Positions 8,532 through 17,403 of a stretch of 64,000 bases of DNA are shown piece by piece (the stretch's first letter is position 1; each line of letters starts with the position of its first letter). Position numbers and translations under genes: made by a program. The stretch is from DATMER01 sp040349255 (GTDB lineage: Bacteria > Acidobacteriota > Thermoanaerobaculia > Multivoradales > UBA5704), in assembly GCA_040349255.1 (NCBI GenBank), contig JBEQUE010000051.1:1-64000 (forward strand). The letters run 5' to 3'. The notes below the pieces were generated by a model, which was given only the letters and a program-made list of their open reading frames with translations, did no database searches and had not been told where the DNA came from.

Positions 8532-11500
8532 GGCGCGGGCTCCTCCCGGTCCTTGGCCGGCAGGCGCCAGACTCCCAGGAGAGAGGCCTCGGCGTCGGGG
8601 AGGTCGGGGACGCCGCGCATGCGGTCCGCCCATTCGAGCAGGCGCACGCGGGAGCCCGAGTCGCCCCGGACGCACGCCTCGGCCACCTCGCAGACCTTGC
8701 AGCGCCCGGGCTCGTTGCGGCCGGCCGGGTCGACCACGCGCGGGAAGAACGTCCCCGCGTCCCAGGCCGCCAGCACGGCCCGGATCGAGGAGGCGAACGC
8801 CTCGATCAGGTCCAGGTCGGCCTCGCCGGCGGCAAACACCCGCGCGCCCTGCAGGTCCGGCCGCAGGAAGAGATACCGTCCCTCGCCGCGGCCGTCTCCC
8901 GCGAGGTGGTACGCCACCGCCTGCAGGTGGCTGCCGGCCTGGACCCGGGCCAGGAAGTGGCGCCGGCGGACGTCCTCCTTCTTCTTGTCCGAGATGGGCT
9001 GGCCGGTCTTGTAGTCGGTACGCCGGAGCGTCCCGTCCGCCAGGAGGTCGACCCGGTCGGCGCGGAAGCGGACGGACCGCGGCCGGCCCTGGCCGTCGAG
9101 CACCTGGAGCGCGCCCTCGTCCTCGGCCCGGAGCACCGGGACCGGCCCCTCGGCCCAGTCCGAGTCCCGGGCCGCGTCGAGCCGCGGAGCGACCTGTTCG
9201 GCCAGGGCCCGGGCGAGGCCGTTCAGGAAGACGCCCTCCCGCTCCAGCAGCCGGGCCGCCGCCTGCTCGACGAGATCCCGAAGCTCCTCTTCCGCCGGCC
9301 AGGAGACGGGCACCGGCCTGCCGTTCGCCGCCGGGCGGGATTCGCGGACGATCCGTTCCAGCACCGCGTGAACCAGGTTGCCCAGCAGGAGCGGGTCGGA
9401 CCCGGGCGCCATCTGGAGCGGGTCCGGCGTGGGCTCCAGCCGCAGGAGCTTCTGCAGGAAGAGCTGCCAGGGACAGGAGGCCAGCGCTTCGAGGTGCGTG
9501 ATGAAGAGGTCGCGGCGCCGCGGGTCCCGCGGGTGCACGCCGGCCGGGCCGACGAAGCCGAAGTACGGTCCGAGACGGGCGCGCGCCGCCCGGCCCTCGG
9601 GCGTCCGGAGGTCGGGATCGATCTCGTCGAGCACGGCCAGCCGCGCGGCGGCGAGAGCCCGGTCCCCGGACGCGAGCGGCAGGACGAGCGCGAGATCCGA
9701 CCGCGAGCCGTGCAGCCCGGCGAGGACGGCGCGCTCGGCGGCCGTCCTCGGGCCCCGGCCCACCGCCTCCCGCGACCACAGCGGCGGCACCCGTGGCGCC
9801 TCGGCCGTGTCGCGCAGGAGCGGCGAGGCCGAGACCGCCTTGCCGTCCTCGTCCGCGCTCTGCCAGGAGAGGGTGACGGCCGGGCTCGAAGAGAGCAGGT
9901 GGGAGAACAGCCAGCGCTCCTCGTCGAAGCCGCCGAGCTTGACCGGCACGTCCGGGATCACCCGCTGGATCACGCGGCGGAGATCGTCCGGCAGGAGAGG
10001 GTCCTGCCGGACGCCGCGCGGGAAGACGTCGCGGTTCAGGCCGGCCAGGAAGAGGTGCTCGAACGTGCGCCCGCGGGCCTCCATGGCGGTGAGCACCGGC
10101 ACGCCGCCGCCGGCGCCGCCGAGCTCGGCGGTGCCGGCGTCTTCCAGCTCCAGGGCCAGGAGGCGCCGCAGCTCGTCGCGGTCGAGCGCGAACCGCGGCG
10201 GCACCTCGCGGCGCAGGGTCCCCAGCGCTTCGACCACCGGGCCCTCCCCGCGCCAGCCGAGGATCCCGAGGATCTCCTCCAAGCGGGAGAAGTGGTCCTT
10301 GGCGGCGGCGTCCTCGGTCCAGGCGCCGAGCCGCTCGCGCACCAGGCCGGCGAGGCGCACCGCCTCCCGGATGGGCTCGCTCCGAACCTCCCGCCGCACG
10401 GCCTGGACCTGGCCGTCTCCCTCTTCCACGTCCACGGTATCGGCCTCGTTGCCGTCGCGTCCGCTCTGCTGCAGCCCGTGGCGGATCGGCAGGGGAAAGA
10501 AATGCACCTCCTGGCCGTCGGAATCCACCTTCCTGTGGAGGAACCGCTCGGGCCGGAGCGCGGCCACGTCGCGCAGCCGGCCGGCGCCGAGCGCGGCGAA
10601 GGCGAGCCGGAGGTCGACGCCTCCCGGCAGGTCAGCGACCGCGTCGAGCCAGCGGTCGGCGGGCGCGTCCTCGCCGCGCCGGAGCAGCTCCAGGAAGGCG
10701 CGCGCCCGGCGGCCGGCGGGACCGAGAGCGCCGCGGGTGCCCACCGCCGAGAACGGCACGCCGAGCCTCCGCAGGTGCCGGGAGAGCGGCAGCCGGTACG
10801 AGGAGAGATCGCGCGCCGCGATCCCGACCGCCTCCGGCCGCACGCCTTCATCCAGCAGACCGCGGACGCGCCGGGCGATCTCGCGGGTCTCGGCCTCGAC
10901 GCCCGGAGCCTGGAAGCGCTCGATGCGCGGCGGCGGGATGTCGGCCAGGGGGGGCGGCGGCGGCTCGTCCAGGGACGCCACCGGCGACAGCCGCACTGCG
11001 AGCCGCTCTGTGAACGCGCTCTCGACCCCCTCGCCCTGCCAGGAGGGCGGCCGGTCGAGCACGAGCCACGCCTGCCGGCGGCGCAGCAGCGACTGGAGGA
11101 GGTCGGCGGCCACGCCGGTCGCGTCCGCGAACCCGTGGACGATCACGGTCCGCGCCGGCAGGACCGCCTCGGGATCGGCTTCCAGCAGATCGGTCGCCCG
11201 GCGCAGCAGGGTCGACAGGGTGCCGAGCCGGAGGCGCCGCAGGTCGGCCTCGGTCCGGGCCGCGACCCGGACCAGGGCCCGGGCGCGGTCGATCGCCGCC
11301 CGGGAGGCCACGAACGGACCGTCGAGGGCCAGCGCCTCCTCGGCTGCCTCGGCATGGACCGGCTCCAGCCCGGCGTCGAGCAGGTCGCGCACCGTCCCGG
11401 CCACGGCGCCGTAGCCGTCCACGAGATCGCCGAGCCCGTCGCGCAGGTGCCGCTCGGCCGCGGCATGCCGCTGGACCAGCACCTCGGCGAGCCGCCGGCC

Positions 11501-11818
11501 GCGCGGCGGCGTCTCGCCCGCGCGCTCCAGGATCTCGAAGGCGAGCCCGTGCAGCGTCTGGACCTTCACGCCGGCCACGGAGCGCGACCGGACGAGCGCC
11601 GCCGAGAGGTGCGCCCGCAGGCTGCGGGACGGCACCACCACCCGGACCGGGCTGGCGAGGAGGGCCGGATCGCGCCGGGCCTCCTCGGCCAGCAGCCCGA
11701 CGCGGCCGACCACCAGCGACTCGGCGGCCAGGGCGCCGCGCACGACGAGGACCCGGCCGGGAGGAGACGGCGGCTCCGGAACGGCGCCGCTGTCGAAAAG
11801 GCTGAGCTGCACTGCCAC
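8528..11818 (-). CDS. addB: AddB-like PD-(D/E)XK nuclease, Fe-S type
   Basis: A 1,096-residue partner of the downstream helicase. The C-terminal nuclease shows RADRVDLLADG followed by RTDYKTGQ. Four cysteines fit the AddB iron-sulphur staple: one at SCPWQLFLQ (~782), and C1040, C1043 and C1049 in CKVCEVAEAC. The N terminus keeps a helicase-like fold start (RVLVVRG) but no GxxGxGK(T/S) loop is visible, so this subunit probably does not hydrolyse ATP, as in RecC. Residues 4-8 are QLSLF, an exact match to the beta-clamp-binding pentapeptide. GTG at 11818 was used; GTG at 11812 would remove the first two residues. The stop overlaps the addA start. Confidence 0.82.
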   Translation of the reverse strand: MAVQLSLFDSGAVPEPPSPPGRVLVVRGALAAESLVVGRVGLLAEEARRDPALLASPVRVVVPSRSLRAHLSAALVRSRSVAGVKVQTLHGLAFEILERAGETPPRGRRLAEVLVQRHAAAERHLRDGLGDLVDGYGAVAGTVRDLLDAGLEPVHAEAAEEALALDGPFVASRAAIDRARALVRVAARTEADLRRLRLGTLSTLLRRATDLLEADPEAVLPARTVIVHGFADATGVAADLLQSLLRRRQAWLVLDRPPSWQGEGVESAFTERLAVRLSPVASLDEPPPPPLADIPPPRIERFQAPGVEAETREIARRVRGLLDEGVRPEAVGIAARDLSSYRLPLSRHLRRLGVPFSAVGTRGALGPAGRRARAFLELLRRGEDAPADRWLDAVADLPGGVDLRLAFAALGAGRLRDVAALRPERFLHRKVDSDGQEVHFFPLPIRHGLQQSGRDGNEADTVDVEEGDGQVQAVRREVRSEPIREAVRLAGLVRERLGAWTEDAAAKDHFSRLEEILGILGWRGEGPVVEALGTLRREVPPRFALDRDELRRLLALELEDAGTAELGGAGGGVPVLTAMEARGRTFEHLFLAGLNRDVFPRGVRQDPLLPDDLRRVIQRVIPDVPVKLGGFDEERWLFSHLLSSSPAVTLSWQSADEDGKAVSASPLLRDTAEAPRVPPLWSREAVGRGPRTAAERAVLAGLHGSRSDLALVLPLASGDRALAAARLAVLDEIDPDLRTPEGRAARARLGPYFGFVGPAGVHPRDPRRRDLFITHLEALASCPWQLFLQKLLRLEPTPDPLQMAPGSDPLLLGNLVHAVLERIVRESRPAANGRPVPVSWPAEEELRDLVEQAAARLLEREGVFLNGLARALAEQVAPRLDAARDSDWAEGPVPVLRAEDEGALQVLDGQGRPRSVRFRADRVDLLADGTLRRTDYKTGQPISDKKKEDVRRRHFLARVQAGSHLQAVAYHLAGDGRGEGRYLFLRPDLQGARVFAAGEADLDLIEAFASSIRAVLAAWDAGTFFPRVVDPAGRNEPGRCKVCEVAEACVRGDSGSRVRLLEWADRMRGVPDLPDAEASLLGVWRLPAKDREEPAP

Positions 11819-11873
11819 GGCGAAAGGATATCGCTTCCGCGGAGACCCAAGGACCCCAGGGACTGCAAGGACA

Positions 11874-12983
11874 TCAAGAACTCGAGGATCTTGAGTCCGG
11901 CTCGAAGCCCCTGGTCCTCGCGTCGTACCAGTAGAGGATCCGCTCCGGAGCGCCGCCGCCCTTCAGGCGGAAAAGCGCGAAGCCCCGGGCCTGGATCGGC
12001 GACGTGTCCTGGTACCGCATCGAGAGCGGCGGCGCCAGGTAGAGCTTGCCCGGGCTCGCCCGCTCCGGCGGGGCGGTCGACCACCCGTAAGGCCGCCGGT
12101 AGATCTCCTTGTGCGAGTCGTGGAAGTGCCCCGCCAGCACGCCGGCGACGGACGGGGAGTCTACGATCTTCTTCCACCGGGCGTAGACCTCCTTCGGCAC
12201 GTTCCAGGACGACGCCGCCGACCACTCCGGGCGGCCCGGCGCCCATTCCTGCCGGTCCGGGCCCTTCCTCATCCGGATCTGGGCGAGCTTGTACGGATCG
12301 TCGATCTCCGCGATGTGGGTGACGATCAGGACCCGCTTCGGACCGGCCTGTTCCACGAGGCGCGCGAGCCGGTCGAGCTGCGCGAGCTGCACCCCGGAGC
12401 GGGCCGGGGACACGCCGTCCTTGAACGACTGCGACGGGAACCCGACGAGCCGGTACGAGGTCCCGGGGACGTCGGCCCAGCAGCTCGAAAGCCCGCCTCC
12501 GAAATAGCAGGAGGTCAGGTCGTGCAGCGCCACGCCCGTGCCCTGGAGCTGCGCCTGGACGCGGCTCCAGAAGAGCTGGAACGCCGCGACCTCCGGCCCG
12601 TCGGGCGCCTCGTCCTTGACGTCGTTGTTGCCGGGGACCAGATAGATGTCCTTGACCGGGCTCTTCCCGAGGATGCCCGCGACGAGCTTCACCGCGCCAT
12701 CCACTCCGACCGGCTCGCCGGCGAACAGGTCGAGACCGAAATCGCCGCTCACGACCAGGAACGAGGGTTTGCCGGGAAGGTCGTCCAGAGCGGCGACGAG
12801 GTCCGAGAACGCCTGCTGGTTCATCGGCTCCTGGCGCTGGCGGAGCTCCGGCCTGTCGCCGTAAAAGAGGTGGGGGTCGGTGGCGTGGACGAACCAGATC
12901 TCTCCGTCCGGCGCCTGGCGCCGGCAGCCCGCACAGAGGATCAGGACGAGGAGAAGGAGGACGACCGGGCGCAGCCGTCGCAT
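11874..12983 (-). CDS. Lipoprotein calcineurin-like metallophosphoesterase
   Basis: A 369-residue exported phosphoesterase. The N terminus is a signal peptide with a lipobox-like LCAGC, predicting lipidation at Cys20. Dimetal site motifs appear in order: TDPH (D36, H38), SGD (D81), GNND (N119-D121, with Asn replacing the usual His of GNHD), VTHIAE and LAGHFHDS. The substrate cannot be told; such proteins include 3',5'-cyclic nucleotide and phospholipid phosphoesterases. It begins 4 bases after the ABC transporter stop, so the two are probably co-transcribed, which may link it to envelope lipids. The GNND variant could change activity. Confidence 0.82.
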   Translation of the reverse strand: MRRLRPVVLLLLVLILCAGCRRQAPDGEIWFVHATDPHLFYGDRPELRQRQEPMNQQAFSDLVAALDDLPGKPSFLVVSGDFGLDLFAGEPVGVDGAVKLVAGILGKSPVKDIYLVPGNNDVKDEAPDGPEVAAFQLFWSRVQAQLQGTGVALHDLTSCYFGGGLSSCWADVPGTSYRLVGFPSQSFKDGVSPARSGVQLAQLDRLARLVEQAGPKRVLIVTHIAEIDDPYKLAQIRMRKGPDRQEWAPGRPEWSAASSWNVPKEVYARWKKIVDSPSVAGVLAGHFHDSHKEIYRRPYGWSTAPPERASPGKLYLAPPLSMRYQDTSPIQARGFALFRLKGGGAPERILYWYDARTRGFEPDSRSSSS

Positions 12984-12987
12984 GGGG

Positions 12988-14889
12988 CTACGGGCTGACC
13001 GCGACCCGCTCGCGCCTCTCCAGCTCCTGGTCCTTGTACTGGAGGAGGTACAGCCGGTAGTAGATTCCGCGCTGGGCGAGCAGCTCCTGGTGGGTGCCCA
13101 TCTCGCGGATCTCGCCCTTGTGCATGACCAGAATCCGGTCCGCCTTCTGGATCGTGGACAGCCGGTGGGCGATCACGATGCTCGTGCGGCCCACCAGCAG
13201 GCGGTCGAGCGCCTTCTGGATGAGCTGCTCGGTCTCCGTGTCGATCGACGAGGTGGCCTCGTCGAGGATCAGGATGCTGGGGTCGAAGGCCAGGGCGCGC
13301 GCGAAGGCGATGAGCTGCTTCTGGCCGACCGAGAGGCCGGCGCCGCGCTCCCGGACCGGCGTGTCGAAGCCGTCCGGCAGGCGATCGATGAACGGCAGGG
13401 CATGGACCTCGCCGGCCGCCCAGCGCAGCCGCTCGTCGTCGATCGACGCCTCGCCCAGCCGGATGTTCGCCCCGATCGAGCCGGAGAAGAGGAACACGTC
13501 CTGGAGCACCATGGCCACGCTGCGGCGCAGGCGCGGCAGGTCCCACTGCCGGACGTCCACGCCGTCCACCTTCACCGCACCGTCGTCCACGTCGTAGAAG
13601 CGCAGGAGGAGGTTGGCAAGCGTGCTCTTGCCGGCGCCGGTGTGGCCGACCACGGCCAGGGTCTCGCCGGGGCGCACCTGGAACGAGATCCCCTTGAGCA
13701 CCGGCTCGCCCTCCTTGTAGGAGAAGCGGACGCGGTCGAACTCGATCTCGCCGAGCACCCGGCCGGGGGTGTCCGGCGAATACGCGCCCGCCGGCGAGAC
13801 GATCGTCTCCGGCGTGTCGATCAGCCTGAAGATGCGCTCCGAGGCCGCCATGGCGCCCTGCAGGATGTTGTACTTCTCCGACAGGTCGGCGAGCGGCTGG
13901 TAGAAGCGCTGGGCGTACTGGAGGAAGGCGATCAGGGCGCCGATCGAGGTGATGCCGGCGATCACCCGGCCGCCGCCATACCAGAGAATAAGGCCGATGC
14001 CGAGCGCCGTGATCAGCTCCACGCCGGGGTAGAACACCGCGTAGTAGAAGATGCCGCGCACGTTCGCGTCGCGGTGCGCCTGGTTGATCTCCTCGAAGTC
14101 GGCGTAGGCCCGCGCCTCGCGGTTGAAGAGCTGCACCACCGGCATGCCGGTGATGTGCTCCTGGAGGAAGGCGTTGATCTTCGCGATCTTGACCCGCACC
14201 TCGCGGAAGCTGTCGCGCACCCGCGCCTTGAACCAGGAGGTCAGCCCGAGCAGGAGCGGCACGATCGAGAACGCCACCACCGCCAGCCGCCAGTCGAGCC
14301 AGAAGAGAACCCCCACGATGCCGGCGAGGAGCAGGATGTCGCCCAGGATCGCCACGATGCCGGCCGAGAACATCTCGTTGAGCGCGTCGACATCGGTCGT
14401 CACCCGGGTGACCAGCCGGCCGATCGGGTTGCGGTCGAAGTAGGAGATCGGCAGCCGCTGGAGGTGGCCGAAGACCTGCCGCCGCAGGTCGTTCATGATG
14501 TACTGCCCCATGAGCTGCATCACATAGCCTTCGGCGTACAGCGTGACGAACGTGAGCACCAGCGCCACCAGGTAGATCACGGCGACCGCGGTGAGCCCCT
14601 GGGTGGCGACCGACGCGGGCTCGATGCCGCGGGCGAGGAGCGCGTCGCGCACCCAGACGCTCACGCCCGAGAGCCGGGCCGGCTCCGCCTCGTCCGGCCG
14701 GATGAAGAGGTCCATCGACACCGCGAAGGCCAGAGGACCGATGAGCTGGAGGACGGACGAGAGGAGGATCAGCGCCACCGCGACGGCCGTCATGCCGCGG
14801 TACGGCCGCAGGTAGGTCATCAGACGCCGCATCAGCCGGGCGTCGTAGGCCTTGCCCAGGGCTTCCTCTTCCTGGTGGGCGTCGCTCAT
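12988..14889 (-). CDS. ABC exporter, fused membrane and ATPase domains (MsbA/multidrug type)
   Basis: A 633-residue half-transporter. Six membrane helices occupy roughly residues 15-330, followed by an ATPase with Walker A GHTGAGKS (~411), signature LSVGQKQL and Walker B ILILDEATSSID, then the H-loop AHRLST. Such half-transporters dimerise and export lipids, drugs or peptides; substrate is unknown. ATG at 14889 (MSDAHQEEE) was preferred because it gives a typical hydrophilic lead-in; a GTG at 14925 in the same frame would add 12 residues. It is divergent from pilT and likely forms an operon with the lipoprotein phosphoesterase 4 bases downstream. Confidence 0.87.
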   Translation of the reverse strand: MSDAHQEEEALGKAYDARLMRRLMTYLRPYRGMTAVAVALILLSSVLQLIGPLAFAVSMDLFIRPDEAEPARLSGVSVWVRDALLARGIEPASVATQGLTAVAVIYLVALVLTFVTLYAEGYVMQLMGQYIMNDLRRQVFGHLQRLPISYFDRNPIGRLVTRVTTDVDALNEMFSAGIVAILGDILLLAGIVGVLFWLDWRLAVVAFSIVPLLLGLTSWFKARVRDSFREVRVKIAKINAFLQEHITGMPVVQLFNREARAYADFEEINQAHRDANVRGIFYYAVFYPGVELITALGIGLILWYGGGRVIAGITSIGALIAFLQYAQRFYQPLADLSEKYNILQGAMAASERIFRLIDTPETIVSPAGAYSPDTPGRVLGEIEFDRVRFSYKEGEPVLKGISFQVRPGETLAVVGHTGAGKSTLANLLLRFYDVDDGAVKVDGVDVRQWDLPRLRRSVAMVLQDVFLFSGSIGANIRLGEASIDDERLRWAAGEVHALPFIDRLPDGFDTPVRERGAGLSVGQKQLIAFARALAFDPSILILDEATSSIDTETEQLIQKALDRLLVGRTSIVIAHRLSTIQKADRILVMHKGEIREMGTHQELLAQRGIYYRLYLLQYKDQELERRERVAVSP

Positions 14890-15021
14890 CGACGACAAGA
14901 TATCAGAGCGGCTCTCCCCCCTCACCCTATACCTGTTCGTCTATTCAGTGGTACACTGCCCGCCAGCTTCAGGTCCAGAAGAAGAAGATCCAGGTTTTCC
15001 GGATTCCGGGGGGTTTTCGCC

Positions 15022-16140
15022 GTGCCGCCGACGTTGAACCAGCTTCTCAAGGAGATGGTAGGTCAGGGAGGGTCCGACCTCCACATCACCACGAACTCGC
15101 CGCCGCAGATCCGGGTCGACGGGCACCTGCGCCCGCTCCAGTACCCGGCCATGACGCCGGCCGAGACCAAGCAGCTCGCCTACTCCATCCTCACCGACAA
15201 CCAGAAGCACCGTCTGGAAGAGGACCTGGAGATCGACCTCTCCTTCGGCATCAAGGGGCTGGCGCGCTTCCGCGCCAACATCTTCCACCAGCGCGGCGCC
15301 ATCGCCGCGGTGTTCCGGCAGATCCCCTTCGAGATCAAGGGCTTCAAGGAGCTCGGGCTGCCCACGATCATCGAGAAGCTGTGCGAGAAGCCGCGCGGCC
15401 TGATCCTGGTCACCGGCCCGACCGGCTCCGGCAAGTCGACCACGCTCGCCGCCATGCTCGACAAGATCAACCGCGAGCGCGCCGAGCACATGATCACCAT
15501 CGAGGACCCGGTCGAGTTCCTGCACTCGCACAAGAAGTGCCTGGTCAACCAGCGCGAGGTCCACGCCGACACCCACGGCTTCGCCAACGCGCTGCGCTCC
15601 GCCCTGCGGCAGGACCCCGACGTGGTGCTGATCGGCGAGATGCGCGACCTGGAGACCATCGAGTCGGCGCTGCGCATCGCCGAAACCGGCCACTTGACCT
15701 TCGCCACCCTGCACACGAACTCGGCCGCGCAGTCGATCAACCGCATCATCGACGTCTTTCCCGCCCACCAGCAGGGGCAGATCCGCGCCCAGCTCTCGCT
15801 CGTGCTGGAAGGGATCATCTGCCAGGCCCTGCTGCCCAAGGCCGGCGGCAAGGGGCGCGCCATGGCCATGGAGATCCTCATCCCCAGCGCGGCCATCCGC
15901 AACCTGATCCGCGAGGACAAGATCCACCAGATCTACGGCATGATGCAGGCCGGGCAGGCCAAATACGGGATGCAGACGTTCAACCAGTCCCTCGCGTCCC
16001 TGTACTTCAAGCGCCTGATCACGCTGGAGACCGCGCTCTCCCGCTCGTCGCTGCCCGACGAGCTGCAGGAGATGATCAACCGCGGGCCCGCGGCGCTGAA
16101 CCCCACGCTCGGAGTGCAAGAGACTGGAGGAAGGAGCTAA
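15022..16140 (+). CDS. pilT: Type IV pilus retraction ATPase PilT
   Basis: A 372-residue hexameric ATPase that powers pilus retraction from the cytoplasmic face of the inner membrane. It shows Walker A GPTGSGKS (~132), Asp box ITIEDPVEF, Walker B DVVLIGEMRD, His box FATLHTNSAAQ, and the AIRNLIRE motif that separates PilT from the extension ATPase PilB. The frame is open far upstream, but homology begins at TLNQLLKEM, so GTG at 15022 was chosen; TTG at 15034 is an alternative. pilC follows after 3 bases. Pilin, pilB and the secretin are not in the window. Confidence 0.94.
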   Translation: MPPTLNQLLKEMVGQGGSDLHITTNSPPQIRVDGHLRPLQYPAMTPAETKQLAYSILTDNQKHRLEEDLEIDLSFGIKGLARFRANIFHQRGAIAAVFRQIPFEIKGFKELGLPTIIEKLCEKPRGLILVTGPTGSGKSTTLAAMLDKINRERAEHMITIEDPVEFLHSHKKCLVNQREVHADTHGFANALRSALRQDPDVVLIGEMRDLETIESALRIAETGHLTFATLHTNSAAQSINRIIDVFPAHQQGQIRAQLSLVLEGIICQALLPKAGGKGRAMAMEILIPSAAIRNLIREDKIHQIYGMMQAGQAKYGMQTFNQSLASLYFKRLITLETALSRSSLPDELQEMINRGPAALNPTLGVQETGGRS

Positions 16141-16143
16141 CCC

Positions 16144-17349
16144 ATGCCCAGCTTCGAATGGAAAGGCCGTACGCGCGCGGGCCAGGCTCAGGAGGGCGTC
16201 CTGCTGGCCGACTCCCGGGATGCCGCCGTCGCCGTCCTGCGGCGCCAGCAGATCCAGGTGACGAACATCCGCGAGCGCGGCCGGGAGATCAAGCTCCTCC
16301 CGCGCATGCCCATGAAGGTCAACCGCAAGCGCATCTCGATCTTCACCCGGCAGTTCTCGGTGATGCTCGACGCCGGCCTCCCCCTCGTGCAGTGCCTGGA
16401 GATCCTCGGCGGCCAGGAGGAGAACAAGGCCTTCGCCGCGATGATCAACGAGGTGCGCTCCGACGTCGAGTCCGGCTCCTCCGTGGCCGACGCCATGAAG
16501 AAGCACCCGAAGGCCTTCGACAACCTGTTCGTCAACATGGTCGCCGCGGGCGAGGCGGGCGGTATCCTCGACGTCATCCTGCAGCGCCTGTCGGCCTACA
16601 TCGAGAAGGCCGTCAAGCTCAACAGCCAGGTCAAGTCGGCCATGATCTACCCGGTCGCGGTGCTGGTCATCGCGGCCCTGGTGGTGTTCATCATCCTGTG
16701 GAAGGTCATCCCGGTGTTCGCCCAGCTCTTCTCCGGGCTCGGCGGCGAGATGCCCTTCCTCACCCGGATGGTGATCGCGGCGTCGAATTTCGTCGGCCGC
16801 TACTTCATCTTCATCTTCCTGGTGCTCGGCGCCGGCATGGTGGCCATCCAGCGCTACCACAACACCTACCGCGGACGCCGCGTGCTCGACGGGCTCCTGC
16901 TCAAGGTCCCGATCATCGGCATGCTGCTGCGCAAGATCTCCGTGGCCCGGTTCTGCCGCACCCTGGCGACCCTGACCGCCTCCGGCGTGCCGATCCTCGA
17001 CGGCCTCGAGATCACGGCGAAGACCGCCGGCAACGCGATCATCGAGGACTCCATCATGGCGGTGCGCAAGAGCGTCGAGGAAGGCAAGACGATCAGCGAG
17101 CCGCTCGCCGAGACCAAGGTGTTCCCGGCCATGGTGGTGCAGATGATCAACGTCGGCGAGCAGACCGGCGCCCTCGACCAGATGCTGTCGAAGATCGCCG
17201 ACTTCTACGAGGACGAGGTGGACACCGCCGTCGCCGGCATGATGAAGCTGATCGAGCCGCTCATGATCTCCATCCTGGGCGTGGTCATCGGCACGATCGT
17301 GGCGGCCATGTACCTGCCGCTCTACTCGATCCTGACCAAGATCGGCTAG
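16144..17349 (+). CDS. pilC: Type IV pilus inner-membrane platform protein PilC (T2SSF family)
   Basis: A 401-residue polytopic protein with two repeats of the GspF/PilC domain. Each has a cytoplasmic helical bundle (FTRQFSVMLDAGLPL in the first, FCRTLATLTASGVPI in the second) followed by a membrane segment, plus a C-terminal hydrophobic helix. It connects the PilB/PilT motors to the pilus fibre. The N-terminal FEWKGRTRAGQ is the typical family opening, supporting ATG at 16144. It lies 3 bases after pilT, and a strong hairpin follows its stop before pilS. Confidence 0.93.
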   Translation: MPSFEWKGRTRAGQAQEGVLLADSRDAAVAVLRRQQIQVTNIRERGREIKLLPRMPMKVNRKRISIFTRQFSVMLDAGLPLVQCLEILGGQEENKAFAAMINEVRSDVESGSSVADAMKKHPKAFDNLFVNMVAAGEAGGILDVILQRLSAYIEKAVKLNSQVKSAMIYPVAVLVIAALVVFIILWKVIPVFAQLFSGLGGEMPFLTRMVIAASNFVGRYFIFIFLVLGAGMVAIQRYHNTYRGRRVLDGLLLKVPIIGMLLRKISVARFCRTLATLTASGVPILDGLEITAKTAGNAIIEDSIMAVRKSVEEGKTISEPLAETKVFPAMVVQMINVGEQTGALDQMLSKIADFYEDEVDTAVAGMMKLIEPLMISILGVVIGTIVAAMYLPLYSILTKIG

Positions 17350-17358
17350 CGTAGGCAC

Positions 17359-17393
17359 GAGAGGCGGCGGGACCGCCGCCTCTCCCGTCTTTC
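17359..17393 (+). terminator. Hairpin between pilC and pilS
   Basis: Perfect 11-bp arms GAGAGGCGGCG (17359-17369) and CGCCGCCTCTC (17374-17384) with a GGAC loop, then CCGTCTTTCC. The T tract is weak, so this may attenuate rather than stop pilTC transcription before pilS, which starts 10 bases on. Confidence 0.6.
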
Positions 17394-17403
17394 CGGCGTC
17401 CCG

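Noticed and set aside
14940..14970. Sigma-54 promoter for pilT
   Set aside because: TGGTACACTGCCCGC has the GG and GC spacing, but the -12 element is poor; evidence too weak to list.
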